Source of the DNA: an uncultured Collinsella sp.
Lineage (GTDB): Bacteria; Actinomycetota; Coriobacteriia; Coriobacteriales; Coriobacteriaceae
Length of the DNA: 7,183 bases
Reading direction: 5' to 3'
Assembly: GCA_900756725.1 (NCBI GenBank)
Contig: CAAELJ010000011.1
Location: 1-7,183 of the forward strand
Part shown: positions 1 to 5,170 of the stretch, one piece after another
Position numbering within the stretch: position 1 is the stretch's first letter
How the letters are laid out: every line of letters begins with the position of its first letter
Made by a program: the position numbers and the translations under genes
The notes under the pieces: model-generated
Told to the model about the DNA's origin: nothing
The model's database searches: none
The model's input: the letters and a program-made list of their open reading frames with translations, nothing else

Positions 1-75
1 CTTGGTGTACTCAGCGCACGCGTCCTTCCAAAAGCGCTCCTTGAGCTTACCGACGCAAACGACGGTGTATTTCAC
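1..75 (-). CDS. rlmH: RlmH, 23S rRNA (pseudouridine-1915-N3) methyltransferase, N-terminal fragment
   Basis: Only the first 25 codons are inside the window; the gene runs off the left edge. The product reads (V/M)KYTVVCVGKLKERFWKDA then CAEYTK, which is the typical start of RlmH (a first beta strand, then VGKLKE, then an amphipathic helix with AEY). RlmH is a small SPOUT-class enzyme of about 155 residues that uses S-adenosylmethionine to methylate N3 of pseudouridine 1915 in helix 69 of 23S rRNA, acting on assembled 70S ribosomes. The start is GTG at 73-75, supported by AAGGAG at 85-90 with a 9-nt spacer. That ribosome binding site is embedded in the last two sense codons (Lys-Glu) of the upstream SPFH gene, whose stop lies 6 nt before the GTG, so the two are probably co-transcribed and translationally coupled. 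The identification rests on a short piece but the match is distinctive. Confidence 0.85.
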   Translation of the reverse strand, partial: MKYTVVCVGKLKERFWKDACAEYTK

Positions 76-81
76 GCGCGT

Positions 82-1020
82 CTACTCCTTCAAATCGTTT
101 TGAACTTTGCCGGCGGCCAGCATCTGCTCGAACATCGAGGCCGACTGCGAGAAATCGCTCGGCAGCACGACCGTCGAGGTTTTACCCGTACGAGCGAACT
201 CCGTCATCATCTCGGACCACTGCGTAAACATGAACAGCTGGTTGGCCTCGTCGTTGCCGACACCCGTCTCCTGGATGATCTCGAGCGAATCCTTGATGCC
301 CAGCGCGATGGCCTTGCGCTGGTTGGCGATGCCCTCGCCCGCCTTTTCCATCGCCTCGGCCTCGGCGGTCGCCTCGGTAACGCGCTTGATGCGGTCGGCC
401 TCGGCGAGCTCCTGCGCAGCAGCGCGCTTGCGCTGGGCGGCGTTGATGTCGTTCATGGAGTTCTCGACCTCGGTCGGCAGCGCGATCTTGGTGATGAGTG
501 TCGACACGAGGGTAAAGCCGTAGGCAGCCATCTGCTCGGACACGGTGGCATTAACGTCCTTGGCGATGTCATCCTTCTTGGCAAAGACCTCATCGAGCGT
601 ATAGACAGGGATGGAAGAGCGCAGGGCGTCGGTGATGAAATCACGCATCTGGTCGACGGGCTCCTGCAGCATGTAGTAGCTCTTGTAGATGCCCGAATCT
701 GCCGGGCCGGCGCCCATGTCATAGCTCACGTGGTACTGAGCAGAGACCTCAAGGCCGATGGTCACGTTGTCCTGGGTCTTAACGTCGATGCCAAAACCGT
801 TTTTCATGGTGCGCAGATTCACCGTGGCGGCCTTGCGGTCGATCACGGGCACCTTCATGTGGAAGCCCGCGTTGACGATGCGGTTAAACTTGCCCAGACG
901 CTCGATGATCACGGCATGCTGCTGTTCAACGACATAGCAGGCGTTGGGGAGCAGCAGCAACAAAATGATGATGGGAAGTAGAAAGCTCGTAAGAGCAGCG
1001 ATGATACCGGACAACAGCAT
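82..1020 (-). CDS. SPFH/Band 7 membrane protein, HIR (hypersensitive-induced response)-like
   Basis: A 312-residue protein of the stomatin/prohibitin/flotillin/HflKC superfamily. Residues about 4-25 form one very hydrophobic N-terminal membrane anchor (LLPIIILLLLL). The SPFH domain follows (about 29-185), with VVEQQHAVIIERLGKF, the AGFHMKVPVIDR turn and the KTQDNVTI strand. An Ala/Glu-rich coiled coil covers about 188-235 (NDINAAQRKRAAAQELAEAD). The tail, with FTQWSEMMTEF and TSTVVLP near 264-286, resembles the C-terminus of plant HIR proteins, so the HIR-like branch fits better than the short stomatins. Such proteins oligomerise into membrane rings or scaffolds; the cargo here is unknown. 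ATG at 1018-1020 is preferred over an in-frame GTG at 1041 because AGGAG sits 5 nt upstream of the ATG and the GTG has no such site. No nfeD partner gene is adjacent. The gene overlaps the rlmH ribosome binding site, suggesting one transcript with rlmH. Confidence 0.85.
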   Translation of the reverse strand: MLLSGIIAALTSFLLPIIILLLLLPNACYVVEQQHAVIIERLGKFNRIVNAGFHMKVPVIDRKAATVNLRTMKNGFGIDVKTQDNVTIGLEVSAQYHVSYDMGAGPADSGIYKSYYMLQEPVDQMRDFITDALRSSIPVYTLDEVFAKKDDIAKDVNATVSEQMAAYGFTLVSTLITKIALPTEVENSMNDINAAQRKRAAAQELAEADRIKRVTEATAEAEAMEKAGEGIANQRKAIALGIKDSLEIIQETGVGNDEANQLFMFTQWSEMMTEFARTGKTSTVVLPSDFSQSASMFEQMLAAGKVQNDLKE

Positions 1021-1125
1021 GGTCTCTCCTCTGATAGGCACACGTTGGCACTAGGATACCCATCTCAGACCCTCACACGATCCCGACGAGAGGAGCCGTG
1101 GACAAAAAAAGTCCAAATATGAGTA

Positions 1126-1146
1126 CTGTTACCAGTTTAGTAACAG
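1126..1146. repeat. Perfect 7-bp hairpin with 7-nt loop
   Basis: CTGTTAC (1126-1132) and GTAACAG (1140-1146) are exact inverted repeats around a 7-nt loop (CAGTTTA). The left strand of the stem overlaps the end of the 17-bp repeat core. The right strand, as TTTAGTAACAG at 1136-1146, recurs as a direct copy with one change (TTTAGTGACAG) at 1280-1290. The site could be an operator or an RNA hairpin; no function can be assigned. Confidence 0.55.
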
Positions 1147-1166
1147 CGTTTTAAAGACCAAAACGC
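1146..1166. repeat. Second perfect 7-bp hairpin with 7-nt loop, abutting the first
   Basis: GCGTTTT (1146-1152) and AAAACGC (1160-1166) are exact inverted repeats around the loop AAAGACC. The hairpin shares base 1146 with the neighbouring hairpin and has the same 7-7-7 geometry. The same half-site sequences occur in swapped order in the hairpin at 1392-1408. Confidence 0.55.
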
Positions 1167-1391
1167 ACTGTTGGACCAAGATTCCTTTCAAATTGACTCA
1201 GTTCAGCTCAAGGCAGTGTTAAGTTAGCAAACATTTGTTGCGTAAATAGTGCAATGATCACCTTTGAAAATGTGATTCATTTAGTGACAGTACTCATATT
1301 TGGCATTTTTTGCCCCACAGGAAGCTTCGCTATACGAGGACCCTATGTCACATCTGTCAATTCGCCTGCCAGCGGACTCGCCAGCTCGCTA

Positions 1392-1408
1392 AAAACGCTC
1401 CGCGTTTT
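1392..1408. repeat. 7-bp hairpin with 3-nt loop, terminator-like
   Basis: AAAACGC (1392-1398) and GCGTTTT (1402-1408) pair perfectly around TCC. Read on the minus strand the stem ends in five T residues; read on plus it is followed by TTTTCTTT. It could act as a weak terminator on either strand, for example as a backstop behind the tRNA-Leu terminator. The stem has only three GC pairs, so strength is doubtful. Confidence 0.35.
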
Positions 1409-1429
1409 CTTTGCGCTCGCTCCTTCACA

Positions 1430-1454
1430 GGTTCAAGTCCCCGTGATGGGCCCA
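1430..1454 (+). pseudogene. tRNA 3'-end-like fragment (T-loop to CCA), no matching 5' part
   Basis: GGTTCAAGTCC (1430-1440) is a standard T-loop with flanking GG/CC pairs, and the same 11 bases occur in the T-arm of the neighbouring tRNA-Leu. It is followed by what could be the rest of the T-stem (CCCCG to 1443), a 7-nt acceptor strand TGATGGG (1444-1450), a discriminator C and an encoded CCA (1452-1454). The spacing from T-loop to CCA is exactly that of a tRNA. Upstream, however, only two of five T-stem pairs form, and no anticodon arm, D-arm or complementary acceptor strand is present. It is therefore a remnant or a duplicated 3' end, such as is left at tRNA integration sites, or a chance resemblance. 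It points toward the hairpin terminator used by tRNA-Leu from the other side. Confidence 0.35.
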
Positions 1455-1458
1455 TAAC

Positions 1459-1487
1459 AAAAAAGCTCCCATTGCTGGGAGCTCTTT
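1459..1487 (-). terminator. Rho-independent terminator of tRNA-Leu
   Basis: On the minus strand AGCTCCCA (1483-1476), loop GCAA (1475-1472) and TGGGAGCT (1471-1464) form a perfect 8-bp stem with a stable tetraloop, followed by a run of T to 1459. The preceding AAAG can extend the stem against that T-run. It begins about 10 nt after the tRNA CCA end. The plus-strand reading ends in CTCTTT and would be weaker. Confidence 0.85.
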
Positions 1488-1494
1488 CAATCAA

Positions 1495-1581
1495 TGGTGC
1501 GGGCGAAAGGACTTGAACCTTCATGGGGTTGCCCCCATACGGACCTGAACCGTACGCGTCTGCCAATTCCGCCACGCCCGC
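1495..1581 (-). tRNA. tRNA-Leu, anticodon CAG
   Basis: An 87-nt class II tRNA with encoded CCA (plus-strand TGG at 1495-1497). The acceptor stem GCGGGCG pairs with CGCCCGC, with discriminator A. The D-arm contains AATTGGCAGAC. The anticodon stem TACGG/CCGTA carries loop TTCAGGT, with anticodon CAG at 1547-1545, reading CUG codons. A long variable arm (ATGGGG, GCAA, CCCCAT) is characteristic of leucine and serine tRNAs. The T-arm is GAAGG, TTCAAGT, CCTTT. A73 and the variable arm support leucine. CUG is a major leucine codon in GC-rich genomes, and CTG is frequent in the genes here. It has its own promoter just upstream and a terminator just downstream, so it is probably transcribed independently of tatD. 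Confidence 0.97.
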
Positions 1582-1592
1582 GTGCAGGAATT

Positions 1593-1621
1593 AGAATAAC
1601 GGAGCGCTACCGCGAACGCAA
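1593..1621 (-). promoter_or_regulatory. Candidate sigma-70-type promoter of tRNA-Leu
   Basis: On the minus strand TTGCGT (1621-1616) and TATTCT (1598-1593) are separated by exactly 17 nt. The predicted start falls a few bases before the tRNA 5' end, and the boxes sit in the 43-nt gap directly after the tatD stop. Three of six -35 bases and four of six -10 bases match the consensus; spacing and position are the stronger arguments. Confidence 0.55.
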
Positions 1622-1624
1622 GAA

Positions 1625-2542
1625 CTATTTTTGAAAAAGTTTGCAGGCATTTTCCCAAGCTGCTCGCGCGATTGCCTCAGCATCCTCGCCGGTACGATCG
1701 ACACGGTCGTTGACCAGCGTGTTTGCCGTGATAGAAATCATTGCCGGCTCGCACTCAAGACCACGAATGGGCTCCGGTGCCATATACGGGCAATCCGTCT
1801 CGAACAAAATGCGATCGAGCGGGGTCGCCGCAAATGCCTCGCGCACGTCGTCGTTGCGCTTAAAGGTGGCCGCGCCGCCATAGGCGATATAGCAGCCCAA
1901 ACCCACAAAGCGCTCCATCGTAGCTCGATCCTCGCCAAAGCAGTGCAGCACGCAACCGGCCTGAGGCACGCCTACCTCGCGCAGCACGTTGTACGCATCA
2001 ACGTGCGAAGTGCGCTCCCCATCCGAGTCCTCGTGCCGCAGGTGCAGCTCCACCGGCACATTGCGGCGCACGGCAACTTCGAGCTGACGTGCCATGCAAT
2101 CAATCTGCACACTGTGGGGCGCCGGCGCGATGTCGTCGTCGTAATCCATGTGATAGTCCAGACCGATCTCGCCGATGCCGACGCACAAAGGGTCATCAAG
2201 CGCAGCAACAACCTGTGCGTGAATGTCGTCGGTATAATCCGGCGCGCCATAGGGGTGAACGCCAACGAGATACTTGATCTGCGGAATATCCCGCATCGGC
2301 AGAATTTCGCGCACGAGCCAGTCGCTATAGTCCGTCACGCTGCGCTTGTCGGCGATGGGGTCGAGCATCGTCACCAACAGATCGACGCCCGCGGCTTTGG
2401 CGCGCACGAGCGTTTCGGGCACTTCTTTGCCCCAAAACGAAAGCAGATGCGCATGCGTGTCGGCAAGCGGTGCCAAGGGCACGGGGCAGGCAACAGTCTT
2501 CTTTTTCTTGGTAAACGTCACGCGTTCGGCATTAAGCGTCAT
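1625..2542 (-). CDS. tatD: TatD-family metal-dependent deoxyribonuclease
   Basis: A 305-residue amidohydrolase-fold protein. The metal-ligand motifs appear in family order: DTHAH (28-32, the HxH pair), GVHPY (94-98), GEIGLDY (124-130), HLR (167-169), VLHCFG (198-203) and ETDCPYMAP (248-256). TatD enzymes are cytoplasmic 3'-to-5' exonucleases, in some bacteria linked to DNA repair or degradation; the natural substrate here is not knowable from sequence. The protein is about 40 residues longer than usual, chiefly from an N-terminal extension of about 27 residues with a KKKK run. That extension looks real because AGGAG lies 7 nt before this ATG and no later start has such a site. The gene overlaps the end of rsmA by 11 nt, indicating one transcript and translational coupling. 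YcfH-type paralogues share all these motifs, so the symbol denotes the family only. Confidence 0.92.
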   Translation of the reverse strand: MTLNAERVTFTKKKKTVACPVPLAPLADTHAHLLSFWGKEVPETLVRAKAAGVDLLVTMLDPIADKRSVTDYSDWLVREILPMRDIPQIKYLVGVHPYGAPDYTDDIHAQVVAALDDPLCVGIGEIGLDYHMDYDDDIAPAPHSVQIDCMARQLEVAVRRNVPVELHLRHEDSDGERTSHVDAYNVLREVGVPQAGCVLHCFGEDRATMERFVGLGCYIAYGGAATFKRNDDVREAFAATPLDRILFETDCPYMAPEPIRGLECEPAMISITANTLVNDRVDRTGEDAEAIARAAWENACKLFQK

Positions 2543-3392
2543 GGATTAGCTCCTGGGCCAGGCGGACAAAGTCAGCAACATCAAGCGTCTCGGCGCGCGT
2601 GGTGGGTGAGATACCGCAAGCCTCAAAGGCGGCATCGAGCACGTCCTTGGCAAAGCCGTTGGCGCTCATGGAATTGCGGATGGTCTTGCGACGCTGAGCA
2701 AATGCGGCGTCAATCACGCGGGCCACAAACTCGCGATCGAGTCCTTCGGGCACCACGCCGTCAACACGGTCGATACGCACGACGGCCGAGTCCACGTGCG
2801 GTGCCGGCATAAAGCAACGCGGCGGCACCTCAAAGCGACCCGTCACCTGCGCATACAGGCCGAGCTTTGCCGTATAGCCGCCATAGGTCTTATTGCCCGG
2901 CACTGCGGCAATGCGATCGGCAACCTCCTTTTGAACCATGACGACGGCGCGCTTGAGCGCGGGCATCGTCTGGAAGAACTGCAGGATGATCGTCGCCGCC
3001 ACGTTATAGGGCAGGTTCGCGACAAATACCGTCGGCTCACCGCCCGCAACCTGCTCAATCTGCTCCGGCGTCACCCTGAGCGCGTCGCCCATGATAAAGC
3101 GGAAGTTGGCGTAGTCAGCGGCGTGGGCATCGAGCACCGGCTCGAGCTCGGGGTCGGCCTCGATCGACGTGACGCACGCCGCCTCCTGCAGCAGCGCAAG
3201 CGTGAGCGTACCAACGCCCGGACCGACCTCGAGCACGCGCTCATCGCCCGCAAGCTCGGAAAGCTCGCAAATGCGCTCAATTACATGGTTGTCGATCAGG
3301 AAGTTCTGGCCCAGGCGATGCTTGGTCGCAAGGCCAAACTCCTCCAGCAGCTCCCTTGTTGCCGTGGGGTTTGCCAAAGGCGAAGTTGTCAT
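2532..3392 (-). CDS. rsmA: RsmA (KsgA), 16S rRNA adenine-1518/1519 N6-dimethyltransferase
   Basis: A 286-residue Rossmann-fold methyltransferase of normal length. It uses S-adenosylmethionine to dimethylate the two adjacent adenines in the helix 45 loop of 16S rRNA, a late 30S maturation checkpoint; loss of the enzyme gives kasugamycin resistance. Visible motifs: LGQNFL (27-32), the SAM-binding EVGPGVGTLT (55-64), the acidic strand SIEADPELE (76-84), GDAL (102-105), the catalytic NLPYN (126-130), FMPAPHVDS (194-202) and FAQRRKT (231-237), followed by the helical C-terminal domain. The ATG is preceded by AAGGAGG with a 5-nt spacer, the best ribosome binding site in the window. It is followed by overlapping tatD. 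A terminator-like hairpin separates it from metG upstream, so expression relies on readthrough or an unseen promoter. The RNase M5 gene that often neighbours ksgA in Firmicutes is absent here. Confidence 0.97.
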   Translation of the reverse strand: MTTSPLANPTATRELLEEFGLATKHRLGQNFLIDNHVIERICELSELAGDERVLEVGPGVGTLTLALLQEAACVTSIEADPELEPVLDAHAADYANFRFIMGDALRVTPEQIEQVAGGEPTVFVANLPYNVAATIILQFFQTMPALKRAVVMVQKEVADRIAAVPGNKTYGGYTAKLGLYAQVTGRFEVPPRCFMPAPHVDSAVVRIDRVDGVVPEGLDREFVARVIDAAFAQRRKTIRNSMSANGFAKDVLDAAFEACGISPTTRAETLDVADFVRLAQELIHDA

Positions 3393-3425
3393 AGTTGCCT
3401 CCTTAGCATGGTGGCGGCGTCTTGA

Positions 3426-3460
3426 AACAAAAGGGCATGGACCGTTGCGGCCATGCCCTT
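3426..3460 (-). terminator. Strong hairpin terminator after metG, before rsmA
   Basis: AAGGGCATGG (3431-3440) and CCATGCCCTT (3451-3460) pair perfectly over 10 bp. The 10-nt loop can form three further pairs (CCG/CGG). On the minus strand the stem is followed by TTTTGTTT; the plus strand has no T-run. It therefore faces metG transcription and lies between the metG stop (3500) and the rsmA ribosome binding site (about 3398-3404). Confidence 0.75.
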
Positions 3461-3499
3461 ACATCTAAACAGCAAATTGCCGATATGGCGCGCGGCGGC

Positions 3500-5101
3500 T
3501 TAGCCCAGACGCGGGAACAGCGGCTCGCCCTTCTCGACGGGCTGACCACCGGCAAGCAAGCCCCAAGCGCAAATGCCCTTGAGGTCGTCGCTCGCGGCCT
3601 CGTCCTCGCACGACAGGCGGCGCAGGGCCTCGGCAGAAGTCTGGGGCATGAGCGGCATCAGCAGGTGAGCGGCAATGCGGATAGCCTCGAGCAGGTTGTA
3701 GATCACAAATGCCAGCTCGTCAGCCTTGGTCTCGTCCTTGGCAAGCGCCCAGGGCTCGGAGTCCTCGATGTAGTGGTTGGCGGCATGGATGAGCTCCATG
3801 ACCTCGTCCTTAGCTCCACCGTAATCGAGCACGTCCATCTTGGCCATGTAGCGCTCGACCAGGCCATCGGCGATCTTTGCCAGCGGGTTTTCGAACGCAT
3901 CGAACGACGCGGGCTTGGCGGGCGCGCAACCGTCAAAGTACTTGCCGCTCATGTTGAGCGAACGCGAGATAAGGTTGCCCCAGCTGTTGGCCAGGTCGGC
4001 GTTGTAGACCTGCTCCATGCGATCGAAGCTGATGGCACCGTCGGTGCCGGGGACGACGTCGGTCATGAAGTAATAGCGATAGCCCTCGACGCCCAGCATG
4101 TCGATAACGTCCTGCGGAGCGATGGCGTTGCCGCGGCTCTTGGACATCTTCTCGGCCTTGCCGGTCTCGGCATTGCGCACGGTCAGGAAGCCGTGGGCAA
4201 AGACGTGCTCGGGCAGGGCCTCACCAATGGCCATGAGCATGGCGGGCCAAATGACGCAGTGGAAGCGGATGATGTCCTTACCCACGATGTGGAACTGCGC
4301 GGGCCAACGATAGGCCAGCTCGGTACGCGCCTCGTCGGTGTCGACGCCGTAGCCGACGGCCGTCATATAGTTGAGCAGTGCATCGAACCACACGTAGGTC
4401 ACGTGGCCCTCGTCAAACGGGACCTGAATGCCCCAGTCAAAGCTCGTGCGGCTCACGGAAAGGTCGTTAAGACCGCCCTCGACAAAGCTGCGCACCTCGT
4501 TCATGCGGAACGCAGGCTCGACAAAGTCGGGGTGCTCGTCGTAAAGCTTGAGCAGCTTGTCCTGGAAGGCGGAAAGCTTAAAGAAGTAGGACTCCTCCTG
4601 CACGCGCTCAAGTGGACGGTGGCAGTCGGGGCACAGGTGCTGGCCGACGCTGCCGTACTCCTCGTCGCCCTTCTGGACCTGCGTATCGGTGAAGTAGGTC
4701 TCGTCAGGCACGCAATACCAGCCGTCGTAGCTGCCCTTATACAGGTAACCGGACTCCTTCATGCGCTCCCACAGGTACTGCACGGCATGATGCTGGCGCG
4801 GCTCGGTGGTGCGAATGAAGTCATCGTTGGAAATCTCGAGCTTGCTCCAAAGCTCCTTGAAGTGCGGAGCCTGGCTGTCGGTCCACTCCTGCGGCGTCAT
4901 GCCATGCTTGGCTGCGGCCTCGGCGACCTTCTCGCCGTGCTCGTCCATGCCGGTCAGGAACTTAACGTTGTAGCCAGCGGAGCGGCGATAGCGAGCCTGA
5001 ATGTCGGCGATGATGGTGGAATAAGCCGTGCCCAGGTGCGGATCGGCGTTGACGTAGTAGATGGGCGTCGTGATAAAGAACGAAGGCTTGCTTTGATCCA
5101 T
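3500..5101 (-). CDS. metG: Methionyl-tRNA synthetase
   Basis: A 533-residue class I aminoacyl-tRNA synthetase that charges elongator and initiator tRNA-Met with methionine using ATP. The HIGH-type signature is HLGT (22-25) after FFITTPIYYVNADP. TGMDEHGEK (50-58), the connective-peptide knuckle (C130, C157, C160), FDALLNYMTAVG (239-250), IVGKDIIRFH (272-281), HGFL and KMSKSRGN (318-325) follow, then the anticodon-binding helical domain with YNADLAN and an SRSLNMS stretch. The protein ends after this domain: the C-terminal OB-fold tRNA-binding domain seen in longer enzymes is absent, as in some other bacteria. The knuckle reads YCVPDE rather than YCxPCE, so one usual zinc cysteine is Asp. The start ATG has GGAGG 9 nt upstream. 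A possible -10 box (TAGAAT, 5141-5146) lies in the 69-nt gap after rsmI, without a clear -35. Confidence 0.98.
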   Translation of the reverse strand: MDQSKPSFFITTPIYYVNADPHLGTAYSTIIADIQARYRRSAGYNVKFLTGMDEHGEKVAEAAAKHGMTPQEWTDSQAPHFKELWSKLEISNDDFIRTTEPRQHHAVQYLWERMKESGYLYKGSYDGWYCVPDETYFTDTQVQKGDEEYGSVGQHLCPDCHRPLERVQEESYFFKLSAFQDKLLKLYDEHPDFVEPAFRMNEVRSFVEGGLNDLSVSRTSFDWGIQVPFDEGHVTYVWFDALLNYMTAVGYGVDTDEARTELAYRWPAQFHIVGKDIIRFHCVIWPAMLMAIGEALPEHVFAHGFLTVRNAETGKAEKMSKSRGNAIAPQDVIDMLGVEGYRYYFMTDVVPGTDGAISFDRMEQVYNADLANSWGNLISRSLNMSGKYFDGCAPAKPASFDAFENPLAKIADGLVERYMAKMDVLDYGGAKDEVMELIHAANHYIEDSEPWALAKDETKADELAFVIYNLLEAIRIAAHLLMPLMPQTSAEALRRLSCEDEAASDDLKGICAWGLLAGGQPVEKGEPLFPRLG

Positions 5102-5170
5102 GGGGTTTGTCCTCCAGAAAAACGTTGCATACAGGGGATGATTCTAGCGCAAGGGCTGGATATCCTCCAT

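Larger units (their letters stand above)
1098..1318. repeat. Inverted-repeat-bounded AT-rich element, possible MITE or dispersed repeat
   Basis: The left arm 1113-1129 reads CCAAATATGAGTACTGT, and 1287-1303 is its perfect reverse complement. After one mismatch the match continues for two more bases, giving 19 of 20 across 1113-1132 and 1284-1303. Outside the core both arms keep the pattern GTGG, two or three variable bases, an A-run of 6-7, two variable bases, CC (1098-1114 on plus; 1318-1302 on minus). The core matches are far longer than chance allows at this spacing. The interior, about 150 nt, has no credible gene but several hairpins. This architecture fits a non-autonomous element moved by an outside transposase, or a dispersed structured repeat. 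No clean target-site duplication could be recognised at the edges, so the exact ends and the mobile nature are inference. Confidence 0.6.
1021..1494. other. 474-nt gene-free region between tRNA-Leu and the SPFH gene
   Basis: No open frame here has both a plausible ribosome binding site and a recognisable product. The stretch is AT-rich, unlike the GC-rich genes around it. Reading in the direction of transcription it holds the tRNA-Leu terminator (1459-1487), a plus-strand tRNA 3'-end-like fragment (1430-1454), a hairpin at 1392-1408, the inverted-repeat block 1098-1318 and the SPFH leader. No strong promoter for the SPFH gene is evident. The best minus-strand candidate is TTGGTC (1156-1161), a 16-nt spacer and TAAACT (1134-1139), which is weak in both boxes and would start transcription inside the left repeat arm. 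Confidence 0.6.

Noticed and set aside
100..981. Long plus-strand frame opposite the SPFH gene
   Set aside because: It is antisense to a gene with clear family motifs, and its His/Arg/Gly/Leu-rich composition is typical of a shadow frame.
1098..1318. CRISPR array or tandem repeat array
   Set aside because: The repeats are inverted, occur as one pair, and do not alternate with regular unique spacers.
1098..1454. Complete integrated element with its own integrase or transposase
   Set aside because: No recombinase or transposase coding sequence, intact or broken, can be found in the window.
1254..1516. Two overlapping plus-strand frames of 67 and 68 codons in the gene-free region
   Set aside because: They lack a convincing ribosome binding site, read through the repeat arm and hairpins, and resemble no recognisable protein.
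1357..1575. A 72-codon minus-strand open frame starting MAELADAYGS
   Set aside because: It is the tRNA-Leu gene and its terminator read as protein, a well-known type of false gene call.
5102..5170. Possible T-box or SAM-type riboswitch ahead of metG
   Set aside because: The gap to rsmI is only 69 nt, too short for these leaders, and none of their conserved elements is visible.
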